Shown here: piece after piece, positions 34,291-46,744 of the stretch
Layout of the letters: every line of letters begins with the position of its first letter
How positions within the stretch are numbered: the first letter of the stretch is position 1
NCBI GenBank assembly: GCA_949825065.1
Contig: OX463856.1
Coordinates: 17,320,095-17,384,094, forward strand
Reading direction: 5' to 3'
Source of the DNA: Odontocerum albicorne
Taxonomy: Eukaryota; Arthropoda; Insecta; Trichoptera; Odontoceridae
DNA: 64,000 nucleotides
The notes under the pieces: generated by a model
Database searches by the model: none
The model's input: the letters and a program-made list of their open reading frames with translations, nothing else
What the model was told of the DNA's origin: nothing
Made by a program: the position numbers and the translations under genes

Positions 34291-35499
34291 ACACATACCT
34301 ACAGCATGAAAAAATAAATCGATACTTCTTTCCAATATTTTATTATATAAAACCCCGTTACACATTCTCATCAACCTCACAAACAGTGACACTCAATTAC
34401 ATATGAACACATCACGCGAATCGAGCCCCTCACGCTTCATTACTCCGAACGGATCAAAACGTTCATCCCACAATATACCGCACATAATAAAAAAAATAAC
34501 AATAAAAAACACCACACTCAAGAGCTCACACAAACCTTTGCTACAAGTCATTCCTCTTGCAAGCCCAAGTTTTAAAACTCCTGTCGCAATAACAACCACG
34601 ATCTGATCTACTGCCTAAATTGTTTTCCTCCTTTTTTGACATAATTGAATTCGGCATCCCATAGTATGTCATGGGAGCCAAATAGGCATATTGCTTTTGG
34701 TCAAAAGTTGTTTTTAACTCTAGGGATAGTGAACATTTTGATCAGTTGGCATGCGTGTCATGTGTTTCTGCTGAGTCTGCATCTTCCCCTCCTCGCGATG
34801 TTGGTGCCAGAGAATGGATTTGAAATGCAAATCGGCTATGTTCAAGACCAGATACTCCCTGAAAAGCTCTTTCTTTTTTGGTATAATAAATAAACTAAAA
34901 ACATGTGGATTTGGTATTTTCCACATAAATACTGCGCAATTAAAATGACCTAGTTGTTGATATGTGGGTACATTTTGTATTCACTGTATTGACAATAATT
35001 TGTGTCACAATGCTCTGAATATATTTTTTACAGTATTTCTACAAGTTTGTCTTGCCCTATATAAGAGCAAACCATGTATCACTTGTGTCCCGCATTAAAT
35101 AAACTTAACACTAGTTACCACTTAACGAATTGAAGTTTAATCAGGGATCATGAATCAATGATTTATACGATTTTTGATAGCCTCAGAATAATTTTCTCAT
35201 TTTCTTCTACATTTACAACAACCTTGAGAACCCAAATCATCTAATGTTCCGGCAATCCAGCCTATCTTCAGCCATGTGATCCATAATCCATCACATGCTT
35301 CCGAAACTAATTACATATTATCCATTCACTTGACATGATTGGCCTATGGGAGTTCGACAGAGATAATAAATATTAAAGTGCATTCTTACTGTGAAAGGTC
35401 AATACTTGTGGCAAATCGTTATGGCCATTTTTATGGCTATCGTGGTTGCTCGAAAACGGATAAGTTTTTCTCGTTGGAAACATTTGATTCGTTCCCTTC
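34291..35499. other. No recognised feature
   Basis: The 68-codon minus-strand frame at 34599-34393 has a hydrophobic centre but no recognisable identity. Confidence 0.45.
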
Positions 35500-36016
35500 G
35501 TCTAAATCAAGGGTGGCCAACCCGCGGCCCGCGGGCCACGTGCGGCCCGCTGGGCGTCTACTTGTGGCCCGCGGAGCATATGCACACATTTTTTTCTTTT
35601 AGTGTACATAAAACCACCAAAAGAACATTCCATCGTGCGTAGTTCGTATCATATCCCATATATGGAAGTATCTCAGTACATTGATTCAACTATCGTGACA
35701 ATTTATTCTATGGTATATTCGTGTTAACAAACAATCACAACGTTAAGCTGATTTAAAAAAGCGCGCACGCCGATCTTGCGTGGATAGCCGTGAGCGTGAA
35801 TGCGGGGCGGGATGCGTCGTGCGACCGCCAGTCTGTGGCAAGCTCGCAACGCTGTCGGACGTGTGGTCGCTTCCATTGTGTGCGTTATCGCCATGTGTCT
35901 CGTGAGATTTTGCGATCGACTTTCAAATACACATTGATAGGAATACAAGTTGCTATAACCGAGTATCCTGTCTAATACTATACCGAGTCCTGTCTACTTT
36001 TTTAAGTGCAGTGAAG

Positions 36017-36365
36017 GTAAGCAAACCCAGCTTTTATTTTTTTGAATTAATCTATGATATTTGGCTTTGATTTTGTCGAGTTCTATTTTTTGTTTTGTGT
36101 TTAATTGTGGGTATCTAACCAAATTACCAACCGTGCTGACCACTGGCTTTTGTCTGAGTACCTACTTTTTCGTTTATTAGTACAAAAAAATAAAAGGCCT
36201 TTCTTTAGTATTTTACTTTATTTACATACTTTGTTTTTATTTTACTAATGAATTAGCTCGAATCAGATCCTTAATGGCAATAGAGATTTTTTACAATGCA
36301 CCACAAGCATCTCATCCTTTTGTCAGAAAGTTATGTAATACTGATCTCATTTTTTTTTTTTTTAG
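36017..36365 (+). other. Probable 5'UTR intron of the hAT transposase gene
   Basis: A donor-like gaag|gtaagc at 36016/36017 and an acceptor-like T-run followed by ttttag ending at 36365 precede the start codon ATG at 36385. The interval is AT-rich and without frame. The call rests on splice-site appearance only. Confidence 0.45.
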
Positions 36366-36384
36366 TTAAAAACGAAGACCCATA

Positions 36385-38213
36385 ATGGCGTCAAGTAGTA
36401 AAGACGTTGGACCAAAGAAGAGAAGAGTCACAGAAGAACTGAGAAGTTTTCAAGATAGATGGACTATAAACTATTTTTTCGTGGAATTTAAAACAAAGTC
36501 AATATGCTTGATATGCAATAATTATGTTCCTGTCTTGAAAGAGTATAACATTAAACGGCATTACAAGGCTAAACATGCAAATAAGTTTGATAAGTATGAA
36601 GGGCAATTTCGACAAGACCAAGTAAATTAATTAAAAAGAAAACTTTCTGCACAACGTCGGATATTTACTAGAGCGGCTCAAGAGTCAATATGCTATGTAA
36701 AAGCTAGTTATGCAGTAGCCATGATACTAGCAAAAAAATCGAAGACATATTCAGATGGTGAAATGGTTAAGAAATGTTTGAAGAGTGTTGTTGAAATTCT
36801 GTGCCCAGAAAATAAAACGGATTTCTCAAAAATAAGCCTGTCTCGTCAAACTATTACTACTAACTAGTAGGCGTGTGGACGACATTGGAAAACATATTGA
36901 AGATAATTTGAAAAATCGAGTATCCAAGTTCATATTTTTTGCTCTAACATTGGATGAAAGCACATACCTAACAGATACCGCTTAAGTGGCGATTTTTATC
37001 AGGGGCGTTGATGTCCATTTTAACAAAATAGAAGAATAAGCGGCACTGTATCCACTTAAGGACACTACTTGCTCACGAGATTTGTTAGGAGCTGTTACGT
37101 CGACATTGAATCGCTTTTCGTTACAACTCAACAACCTATCGGGCTTAACAACAGATGGTGCTCCAGCAATGGTTGGGAAACACGAAGGTTTAGTAAAATT
37201 GATTGAAAATGAGGCCTGCACAGTTGGTAATACTTCGATGCTAAATTTTCATTGCATTATTCATCAGGAGAATTTATGTTCCAAGTCCCTTAAAATGGAT
37301 CATGTCATGAAGGTGGTCAACAAAATAGTGAACTTTATTATTAATCGAAGGGGTTGAATCACCGTCAGTTCCAAGAGTTTCTCAAGTCTTTGGATTCGGA
37401 GTATAATGACGTTACATTTTATTCAGAAGTAAGATGGCTGACCCGTGCCAAAATGTTGAAAAGAGTGTTTGATTTGAAGCAAGAAATACAATCATTCTTC
37501 GCAAGCAAGTCAAAAAGTATCCCAGAATTTGAAGACAAGGAGTGAGTTAGCGACTTTGCATTTCTGGTCGATATAGTTAGCCACCTAAATGTTGTTAATA
37601 CTCGTCTACAACGGAAAGATCAACTAATTAATAACATGTATGATCTTATTTCCGCATTCCAAATGAAACTTGGGCTTTGGGAACAGCAGTTAAGGACAAA
37701 AATCTTCACTCACTTTCCTATATTGTTATTGCAGCCAGACATCACACAAATGGCGGCGGATAAATACGCTTCGTTGATATCCGACTTGAACCTGGAATTT
37801 GAAAACCGATTTCAAGATTTTAAAAAGCATCGTGTGCTTTTTGCTGCATTGCAACGCCATTTTCCGTAGACGTGAATTTATTGCCAGGAATTTTACAAAT
37901 GGAACATTGTGAAATGTGTTGTGATGTACAGTTAAAGGAGAAATTCAATCAGGTTGGTTTGGAAGGGTTTTACAAAACATATTTGGACAAGGAGAAATTT
38001 CCTGCATTTTACAAACATGCTCTATCGATGATTTCGCTATTTGGAAACACACGTGTGAACAGCTTTTTAGTCGAATGAACCATATTAAATCTCAAATGAG
38101 AACACGAATCAATGATGAGCATTTGGAAAACTGTTTGCGTGTAGCAACAACATCAATCGTTATTAATATTGATGCACTTAGTTCTGATAAACAAAATCAG
38201 ACGTCTCACTAAA
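36385..38213 (+). pseudogene. hAT transposase (BED finger to hATC), inactivated
   Basis: The N-terminus (36385-36628) has a BED-type zinc finger: W...YFF then ICLIC, YNIKRHY and KH spaced as C-x2-C ... H-x(3-5)-H. The catalytic core follows in fragments: LTLDESTYLTDTA (about 36945), LTTDGAPAMVGKHEG (about 37142), and the alpha-helical insertion with SEVRWLTRAKMLKRVFDL (about 37424). The C-terminal dimerisation domain ends the gene: YKHALSMISLFGNT, a shift, then EQLFSRMNHIKSQMRTRIND and LENCLRVATTS to a stop near 38211. At least five in-frame stops break it (36628, 36866, 37037, 37543, 37867), along with frameshifts, so no active enzyme can be made. The architecture recalls the transposase that gave rise to vertebrate GTF2IRD2/ZBED-like genes. 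This copy shows no sign of domestication. Confidence 0.93.
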
Positions 38214-38435
38214 ATTTATTCTATTTTGTTTATGTTTTATTATTATTTTTTGTATTGCCTAGCTCTAATCTAATAAATATGTTTGATTCTCATTTTTGTT
38301 ATATCTTCTTAAAAAACAATATATTTCTTGTTTGCTTTGAAAAATAAAAGAAATTTTGTTGTATGGCCCGGTAGGAAATTTCATTTCTAAAATCTGGCCC
38401 GGCTGCTGAAAAGGTTGGCCACCCATGGTCTAAAT

Positions 38436-38690
38436 CTTTATTGCTAAAATCCAGTAAGCACGGGTATTTAGTTGTATTTTTTTTTCCAAGTTGCTGTAAT
38501 GTAAGTCGTAGTAAATGTTTACACGCTTAACTTTAACATTTAGGACTTTACTTTGTTTATTTAAACTAAAAATGAAGAACTTTAAGTTGTGAATATAATA
38601 TAACATATTTTTTAAAGATCTTCAAAATCAAACCCCACTGGTAACTATCAAGGAAGAATTTTTAAAACGAGTATTTGGCAAGTGTGAAGA
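38436..38690. other. No recognised feature
   Basis: Flank of the hAT insertion, AT-rich. Confidence 0.5.
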
Positions 38691-38699
38691 TATTGTTTA

Positions 38700-38775
38700 T
38701 CAGGCATCTGAGCTTGCAACTATCTCAGTAGGCACGTAACTCGCGGTTTGTCATTGTAAATGTTGATATAATATT
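38700..38775. repeat. Dispersed repeat (family 3), copy 2
   Basis: gagcttgcaactatctcagt, aggcacgtaactcgcggttt and gtcattgtaaatgttg match 21773-21832 with substitutions. Confidence 0.5.
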
Positions 38776-40075
38776 ACAAACTTGACTGGAAAAATAAGCT
38801 TATCTCTAAACTTTTAACAAGATTGACACCCTTGTTTTTTTAGCATACATGCTGAAAATATCCTGAAGCTCCTGCGTGATAGGCTAGGTAACAGGTTTTG
38901 CCAAAAAAGATTACATGAATGCATTTCAAGGTTAATAATCGACTAAAGATGTGCAGTGAAGTGTGAAGAGAAGCATGTTTGGTATTACCTGGAGATACAG
39001 AAGAAGGCACACTTGAGTTTGCTATCATAAGATGATTTTCAGCGCTTTGTTCACGAAATGTATTATACTGTTGAGAGCATCACTATTTGCACACAAATTG
39101 ACCTTATTGAGTGAATTTTCCGCTATGAATATCTTCCATATCTCAGTGGATAAATTGAGGATTAAACTCTTAAGTAAACTTTATACGTGTGACTGAGTAA
39201 TTTTACACGGAAGTATATGAAGCATTGTTCCTTTTGTCATTATGCTATATCTAGTATTTTAATAATTAATTATTTTCTTGTTTTTTGATATTATTTGAAT
39301 AAACCTGTATAAACAAATAAAAAATAAATAAATACTAACATAATTCAAGTAAAAACATTATTTACACTTGACCAAAATGTTTTTAACAAATACAGGTACG
39401 TAACAATAATCTTGGAGTTCGAACTTTTTAACAGTATTCACATTTTTCACATCGTTAGTAAGAAACCTTGAACTAATTTCTCCCTCCCACCCAATATGAA
39501 AGTTTCCTCCTTTCCATGAAACTAAACGATTTTTTTAAAGTTATAAAAAGCATACTTCTTTTAATAAAACATATCTATCCAGCCAGATATTATCATATTT
39601 ATTTCGATGCGATCATTTTTTGCTCACCGTCATTCTATTTTCAATAGAAATAAGGTTTCAATTAATTAAGTTTTAAAACAATTCAACAAAATACTACCCC
39701 GTTTTTCCAACTTCGAACAAAAGACATGATAAAATGATATTTTTGCAGGTGGAGGGTAATTCACCAGAAGCTTTTGACCAAGAAAATGACTTGAGACAAT
39801 TAGTGACTTATTTTTATTTCACAAACTTATATAATACATTAAGTGTCCGTTCATTGTTCGACTGTAACATTTCTTTTTGATCAACATCTCAACTATGAGA
39901 ATCTTAATTACTATGATCATTTTCTTCTCCTTTTTTTTAGGTACTGTCTCCAATTAGAAGTTGGCCACCAAACGGTCTTAAGGTTTGAGTGTTAATTTTA
40001 AAAGTAGGCTGTCATTGAGGAACTATATGAGTCTGCTTATGTTATAAGGTACAAGGGTTTGTGATATGAGTCTCT
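38776..40075. other. No gene recognised
   Basis: AT-rich. The segment atatctcagtggataaattg (39139) is a small dispersed repeat related in reverse to 32225-32245. The minus-strand 62-codon frame at 39028 is not convincing. Confidence 0.45.
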
Positions 40076-40079
40076 AAGT

Positions 40080-40700
40080 CATTTGTGGAGAGGGAGGTTC
40101 TCACCCCCTCTCTTATTTGCTGCTTCGTAGCAAGATAGAATGTGGAGCTCACGAGGGATTCGTTACTTTCAAATGGTGGAGAAAGTCCAAAAGGTTTTTT
40201 TTAGATTCCTCTACTTACGGAAGTGTGGAGTCTACCTGTGACTTGATCCTGCAAGATTTCTTCTTGGTATATTAGAATACTACTTTCTTAGCATGAAGAG
40301 GGGTGTGAAGGGCTCTTCTTGTATTTTTAAGTTGCTGACGAGTATTCCCTTTACCCTACTGTGTTGGAAATGATAAAGTTTTATGTTTCTGGCAACTATT
40401 TGAGGTACAGAAATATTGACCTATTTTAACCGCCAATAAGTAGAACTCACCTGCCATGTGCTCTCTTCCACTGTATCACAGTCTGCTCCTTTTAAATAAA
40501 GCTGGGAATATTGATATCTTCAACATTTCCGATAATGTTTTTAAAGAAAGCATTATGAGTTTTCTAAGTTATGAAAGTTAGTTATTTCGACCGAACTAAT
40601 ATATTTTGTTTACTAACTTTTATATTTGTTGAGCCTTTGTTACAAATTTTTTTTCCTTGTCATTGTATAAAATTTCTCCTTAATTGTGCATGTAACAAGG
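40080..40700 (+). pseudogene. LINE-H (Jockey-like) C-terminal relic
   Basis: The plus strand encodes a degraded SRLEYG equivalent (SQDRMWSS), then QMVEKVQKVFFRFLYLRKCGVY, broken here as QMVEKVQKVFF and RFLYLRKCGVY. Next come FLLGILEYYFLSMKRGVKGSS, likewise read as FLLGILEYYFL and SMKRG, then FKLLTSIPF. These correspond to the EKVQKRFLRFL...LxxLGxxSLxxRR...FKLLNG landmarks of Jockey-type LINE proteins. Stops occur after the GVYL and TLLCWK segments. A T-rich downstream region may be the 3'UTR. Confidence 0.7.
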
Positions 40701-40965
40701 TTTAACCTGTGTATGTAAGCTTTATGAAAGTAAGTAGCTATCTTTATCTTGTTTATTGCAGTCCGAAACATTTCAATGGACCTGCATCTGAACAAAACCC
40801 GCAAATTCGTATGCAGGGATGTATTTCTCTGCTACGTTTTCCATTTATTTCATCCTGGATGATAAATTATGTTGAAATGTATACTATGCCTCTTATTAAA
40901 TAACCAATATACTCGTACTACAACTATCAAACCTTCACAGTGTTGGCAGTTTTCATTCTCTATAC

Positions 40966-41509
40966 CAAGAGTTCCCTTACTTTGTTCGGTCGCAGACCCC
41001 TTTACCAAAAACTTTTAAAACCGTCGACCCCCTAGTAATTCACTTAACTTACTCAAATCAATAAGTATGTACAGAACTCGATATTAAATATTTCACTAGA
41101 TATCAAACTTTTCAGTTTAATCACTTGTAATTAAAGATTGAAAAAGATAAAAGGACTACGGATTATGACATTATCTTGCGCAACACTTAATATTGAAATC
41201 TGCGCTGAAGAAAATTAAAGCAAAAAAATACGAGCAGAGTTTTTTTTTAATTTTTGGCATTTTACCATTTCGTTCACAGGTTTGATATGTAATGGGTTTG
41301 TATCAAAAAAGTGTATTTTTTAATTGTTTTACTTCTTAAGAAGGTACCTATTGGAATCATAGATATTTTGAAGTAAAAAACAAATAGCAGTAGTAAGGGG
41401 GTCTATTTTTACTGCCGTCAACTCCCAATTTTTTTTATTGAAACTATCGACCCCTAGAAAAATCAAACTGACCCCAGGGGGTCGATATCGACTACTTTGG
41501 GAACTCTTG
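40966..41509. mobile_element. hAT-type MITE, 544 bp, 8-bp target duplication
   Basis: The left end caagagttcccttactttg and the right end (reverse) caagagttcccaaagtagtc are inverted repeats. The octamer ctctatac flanks both ends (40958-40965 and 41510-41517). The subterminal parts carry repeated tcgaccccc words on the two strands (cagacccctttacc, gtcgaccccctag, ccccagggggtcgat). It has no coding capacity. Confidence 0.92.
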
Positions 41510-42297
41510 CTCTATACAAACGCGCAAACAATTTCCCCATTTGTAACAATATACGATAGGCAATCTCTCGTTATCGAGTATAATTCAATGGCGTTTTGGT
41601 AAAGAGTGTACAAGTCATCAATTACTTATTTGTCAGTTTGAAGTTTTGCAACACTTGTATTCCTGAACTTCATTCTATAGAGAAGAGATGAAAATATATA
41701 GTATACTATATATGTTAAGTATACCCCATGCATTCACAATTCCATGATAATATACCTGTTTGTAAAAATAGGCTTCATTTTAATTAAAGCACTCTGCTAT
41801 CTTCACCTTAACCTTTATTTCCTAAATTTTATTGAATTGTTTGATCATAGTGTTACACTTTATTCTTCCAATGTTTCACTCACTTCTGATTTATTTTTAT
41901 GTTAAAGCATCTTGCGACGTGGTAAATATCCACTTTTGGTTGTGCTTAAACTACCAATATGTTGGTTTTTTATTATTATTGTTTTTTTTTGTACGCTCCT
42001 TTACTTTTCTTTCAACATAGATGTCATGCGTGGCATCCGGTGTGGTGCGGTGCGGGTACCCGTCTAGAGACGGCCGCGTATCGTATTATTAACTGTCTAT
42101 ATTGCAATTTTTTTGTTTGAATTTTGGCTGTGTACTTGACGCTTATATGATGTTTGAATCATTTTATTGCGATTGTTTCTTATTATTTGGTTTTAAATAG
42201 TTTTTTTTTTATTTTTGAAATAACATGTTTGTCGTATTTTATTACATTTTTGTTACGATTTTGACGTTAGCACTTGCATACTTACGTATGTGTTTTT
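41510..42297. other. No recognised feature
   Basis: AT-rich, with a GC-richer patch at 42025-42075 (ggtgtggtgcggtgcgggta) of unknown nature. Confidence 0.5.
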
Positions 42298-42386
42298 TTT
42301 ATAGTGATTGTATATTTTTATTTAGTTTTAATGTAATTATTTTATAGTGATTGTATATTTTTATTTAGTTTTAATGTAATTATTTT
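42298..42386. repeat. 43-bp perfect tandem duplication
   Basis: ttatagtgattgtatatttt followed by tatttagttttaatgtaatt is repeated immediately, starting at 42298 and 42341, without visible differences. Confidence 0.9.
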
Positions 42387-42389
42387 AAA

Positions 42390-42628
42390 GAATAACTAAG
42401 CGAGTATACAAATCAGAAATGCAAGATGAAGATAGACCAAGGAAAACGTGGCCGGACCAAATACACCAGATATTGAAAGAAGTCAAAGTGAGACATGTAA
42501 ATAATATAAGATTGTGCAAAACGAGATGTATGAACATGTAGGAGGCAAAAGTTGTGTACTTGGATAGAAAAATTTAGAGATCTGTGATATCTGCATACCA
42601 CGCAAGGGACACGGCCTGATGATATGCG
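42390..42628 (+). pseudogene. LINE-E (RTE-like) tail fragment
   Basis: The plus strand gives RITKRVYKSEMQDEDRPRKT, then WPDQIHQILKEVKV, then IRLCKTRCMNM, a stop, EAKVV and RSVISAYHARD. It matches the tail (GRPRKTWxDQIxxILKE ... RACMKRCMNVxEAKxV ... RSVVSAYPxG) of insect RTE-like elements. Confidence 0.75.
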
Positions 42629-43615
42629 TCTTTATAATTTTTTATTTTATTTTATAAACTAATCTATAATACGAACATTTGCCAAAGGCTATACCTGTAT
42701 ATAAATTTTTATCTTAAGAACTGATCTTATTTTTATGAACTTACTTCATTTTAATTTGCTAAATTCAATTTTATTTTAGATAATTTTAATGTTTAATTTA
42801 TTAGAAATAGTTAACACCTACACACTAACTTATAACAAGATAAAGGTTTTTTTTCGAATATATTTTTTTATAATGAATGAAATACTCAAACTTATATTTT
42901 ATAAATATCGTTGTTAGGTATATTGTATCATGGATGAATAACTAAATAAATACATTTCACGAACAACAACGATTCTGGAATAACCACCCCACTACCTTAT
43001 TCACCGGATTATTTAATCGAATGGGTGCTAAGTCACAGCTCCTTCTGCTATTCAGACTTTCATCCGGAATCGACCGCTTCAAGGCTGTAGCGCTCCCTCA
43101 CCGCTACGTGTCCAAATAACATTAAGATCGTGTATCGATAATGGTACTAAAACGTGTGTATTTAATAATTTGAGCGGTCGTTAGTTTGGCTAGACAGAAC
43201 TTATTACATTCAAATTGCTTTTCATAACTCGACCGTTACAGGTCACTATTACATTATTGCTACGCTGAAGAAAAAAATTCGCGAAAATAAATAAAAAATA
43301 CAAGAAATAGCTTTGGCGTCTACTTTGTGAAATGTCATAACAATACTTGATTTGATAAGATTTACTTTTAAAGTTCCACTTAACAATTTAACTATCGTGA
43401 CTCAAGTTTTGAGTTTCTTTATCAAACCATTTTTCAGAAAAAATCAACAATTGATCTAATTCCTTAACTATTCAATGTTAAGAACGAGGAAATAATACAT
43501 GTTGGCGGATTTCAAAGAAATGCTTTGAAAAAATATCAGTTGTGTTTTAGAACTTTTGGTATGTAATATCAGTTTTTTTTTTCATTCGTAGCTTTTTCAA
43601 CATACTGGTACGTCC
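42629..43615. other. No recognised feature
   Basis: AT-rich sequence. No supported gene or element. Confidence 0.5.
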
Positions 43616-43619
43616 CATA

Positions 43620-43725
43620 ATGTATCTTCTTCTTCTCCCTGGCTCCATCCCAACTGACTGTTTGCGAAGATTGTTGGGGTCAGCTCTCCTCGTCCTCAGG
43701 TTGTATGCTCATTATTCCATAATGT
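43620..43725 (-). mobile_element. LINE 3' terminal fragment with GAA tail
   Basis: On the minus strand: tacaacctgaggacgagga, gagctgaccccaacaatctt, agttgggatggagccaggg and agaagaagaagata. The GAA-repeat end and arginine-rich translation resemble LINE 3' termini. It is too short to classify further. Confidence 0.5.
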
Positions 43726-43739
43726 ATGTACATACATAA

Positions 43740-44035
43740 TTACATTTTACTTCCGTGTTCTGGTAGAGGGTAGAGTTCCACACTGTCTTATCTCAATACA
43801 TATATATTATCTTGTTCACATCAATACACCACCTTCTGATAAAATTCTGACGAAGTTTTCATACCTCTTACATTTCCTTCATTCAAAATATCATTCACTT
43901 GATCAAACCATATTTTTCTTTGTCTTTCTATATTACGCCTTCAACTCACATCTGCACTATATATTGTTGTGTTAGTCTTTCTTCATTCATTTATTCCACG
44001 TGCTCTTTTTCATCTTATCCAACACAACAAATAGT
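43740..44035 (-). pseudogene. LINE-E (RTE-like) tail fragment, minus strand
   Basis: The minus strand, with shifts, reads EKEHVExMNEERLTQQYIVQ, then RQRKIWFDQVNDILNEGN-like sequence. This is the WFGHVERMxEERLTQQIY ... RGRxRKxWxDQVxDIL tail seen also at 26515, 33360 and 42390. Confidence 0.65.
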
Positions 44036-44040
44036 AGTTT

Positions 44041-45205
44041 TTTATAATTAGTTTTTTATCAGCATTATACATTTAAAGAATTTTACGTTATTTTTTTAAA
44101 TTGAAACAAATACGCTTTTTTTTCATAAGGTTTTATTTGAATTGTTGTTTCTTCGTGCATGATGAAGAGAGATCGATCGATAGACTTGAAACTTAAGTAT
44201 CAATAATAAACACTTTATTGCTAAAATAGTCCAAACTATAAAATCTGTGCTGCTGACTAAAACTGAAAAGCAGGACAATAATTGACAATGGTGGAGCATG
44301 AAGAAGGACCCTGACAAAAGCTACAATCGACAACGGTGCAGTGTAAAAAGTGTGACCTTACATGAACTGACAAGATTAATGTAATGATAGTGGAATTTAG
44401 AAAAAAAATTAGATATATCATAAGACATATTTGATAGTATTCATTTATCGCTTATCGCAAAGGTTCTAAAAAAAAGCGTTGTAAGGATTTTGACACCGAG
44501 ATAATATCGTTATTTATCACATAAAGCGACAATCGTAGCTATAAGTCAAATCATTAATAATGATGACAGATATCTATGAATATTTCATATCGTCTCGTAC
44601 ATAAATTCATCTCACAGATAACAGATCCAGAAAAAGGCCAACGAAATGATTTATATTCATACTGCGAATTTTTCGCCTTTATATATACATCAGCCGTTAG
44701 TTTTTTTTATTGGGTAGCTTATTTTGAGTTTTTTTTTTGCGAAAGATATCTTCCGTATTTTTCTTTTATTTATTTTTCTTCCTATGTTTAAATTTTTAAA
44801 ATGTCATACGTAAAAAGATAGAGATAAAAGTAACGGATAAACTTGGTTCAAACGTGTGAGTGGGATTGTTGAAGAGGGAATAATGCATAGTAGTCCATAA
44901 GGTTAACGTGACATAAAAAAAAACATAAGGTTTGCATATTGAACGGATTTATTTTATTTTCAAAACGATTCAGTTTGGTAAATTATCTCAAAAAAATAAG
45001 ACAGCGTTACTTTTATTATACATTTGCGCATCGTCGGGAATCTTCATTGTAGGTGTATATATTATAGACTTGTGTTCTCTATAAGAGATACATTCGAAGC
45101 CTTAAAATATTTCACCAGCATTCCCTTCACCGCATCCTTCGAATCCACTGGATTTATCACATCACAAATGTCTCGGTCCTGCAAATCTCCAACTGTAAAC
45201 CTAGA
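44041..45205. other. No recognised feature
   Basis: AT-rich sequence. Short open frames only. Confidence 0.5.
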
Positions 45206-45206
45206 G

Positions 45207-45838
45207 CAGCGATTCGCAAACTTTTTTATTTGTACCATCTATTAAAGTTACAAAGAGTTGACTATTACTAGTATCCCCTCTCGTCCTCTCTTTTACTGCC
45301 TGCCTTTTCATAAGCAATTTTTAATGTTATATCATAGATAACTACAATATAATATATCTACCCTTTTTGTGTAATTAATATCACTTAGAAATTGAATTAA
45401 GAAAGTTTAAGCGTACAACAAAAATTAGTAAACTATAACTTTTAAATAAGTATAATTAAATTTCACAATTTCTTAATCATCGTCAGAAAATAGAACATTT
45501 TTCATATTAAATATTTAGATAAGTGTATTCAAAAAGCACGCGTTGTCACGACTGCAAAATTGCATATAAGTATTGTTGAAATGACTAACCGCTTACCTGA
45601 CAGTGTTGACAAGTTAAAAATATAAGCGTAAATCTAGTTTAACATGGCATTTTTTATAGGAAATGTATTTTATTCATTAACTTGGTTATCAGAGGTAACC
45701 TCGATAAATATAATTGGTGCAAACTGGGCTTAACATGTAGTCAACTATGTTGAATTTTCCAGTTGTTTGATCTCGTACCACTAGACTGGGACTCGCGTAG
45801 CACTAATGGTACGCATACCATAGTTTGCAAACTTTTGA
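45207..45838. mobile_element. Possible hAT-type MITE (degraded ends)
   Basis: The left sequence cagcgattcgcaaactttt resembles hAT ends. Near 45815-45836 the right side reads ccatagtttgcaaacttttg, whose reverse shares tttgcaaact with the left. gtacca words sit inside both ends. I could not identify matching 8-bp duplications, so the boundaries are uncertain. Confidence 0.4.
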
Positions 45839-45840
45839 TA

Positions 45841-46740
45841 AAAGGATAAGTTTGTAAAGGCAAAGTTGATGTGAACTGGATATATGATGCGCATGGTTGA
45901 CCACAGATATAAACGATATATAGTATATATCTCTTATCGAGTTAATTTCATTTATAAAATCCCATTGTAAGCGTTGTAAAAAATTATGTACTTTTCAGGC
46001 ATTATACTTTTTAAAAACAGATGAATTTTCGCAATTTGACGTTTGTAAAAAAAATAAACAAGTTACGAAGAAAAAATCGAAAAAAAAAGTATACCTCACA
46101 GCTACAAATTGTAAGTGCAAAATCAAGAAAAGCTAAAGAAGTAAAGTAATTTAAATTGCAATGATTTCACGTGGATTAACCCGAATTTAAGATAACTAAA
46201 AATGGGCCTGTAATAAAAATAAATACACCGTATTGGTTAATTTTAAATGATTTATTTCATTTTTTTTTTGTTTTCAATTTATGGCACCATATTTCATCAT
46301 ATATACGTTTCATCGGAATTACAGGGATTTTATACAACGTTTTTACATACGGGTAAATCTAAAATCTGGCATTGCACATTGTGTTGTGTCAGGTCAAGAT
46401 CGCGTAACCAAATTTGAAACAAAAAAAAAACACCGAATATGTCAACTTGTTTCAAGGGGCTTACTCTTCCTTCTCAAAACACAAAGTGAACTAAGTATTT
46501 CTTAAGATTTATATATAAATACTGTTGCACTTTTTTAAAATAAAAAATACATGAAAAAAAAATAAAACAATTAATTTTATTGAGAAAGAGAAGCAAACTT
46601 TTAGAAAACTGGTCGACATATATTGATTCTGAAAAATGATATCTGTATCTTTCTTTTTGATTAATTCTTATAATTGTTTTAAAGTAACAAATATGTTTAT
46701 GTGAATGGTTTATTTGGACCTATGCATTTTATCAGTACTA
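45841..46740. other. No recognised feature
   Basis: AT-rich. The plus-strand 74-codon frame at 46281 has no domain. Confidence 0.5.
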
Positions 46741-46744
46741 ACAT

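Larger units (their letters stand above)
35508..38427 (+). mobile_element. hAT transposon, complete ends, 2,920 bp
   Basis: The left end caagggtggccaacc and the right end ggttggccacccatg are 15-bp inverted repeats with one mismatch. They match the CAGGGGTGGCCAACC style of Charlie-like hAT elements. The octamer gtctaaat flanks both ends (35500-35507 and 38428-38435), the 8-bp target duplication required for hAT. GC-rich subterminal sequence (cgcggcccgcgggccacg) follows the left end, and ggcccgg words sit near the right end. The element holds a plus-strand transposase gene that is broken by stops. Confidence 0.95.

Noticed and set aside
34393..34599. 68-codon minus-strand hydrophobic frame
   Set aside because: Overlaps another open frame on the other strand, with no domain and no repeat relation that supports coding.
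36385..38213. Domesticated hAT-derived host gene (GTF2IRD2/ZBED-like)
   Set aside because: At least five stops and frameshifts, and intact transposon ends with a target duplication, mark it as an ordinary dead transposon copy.
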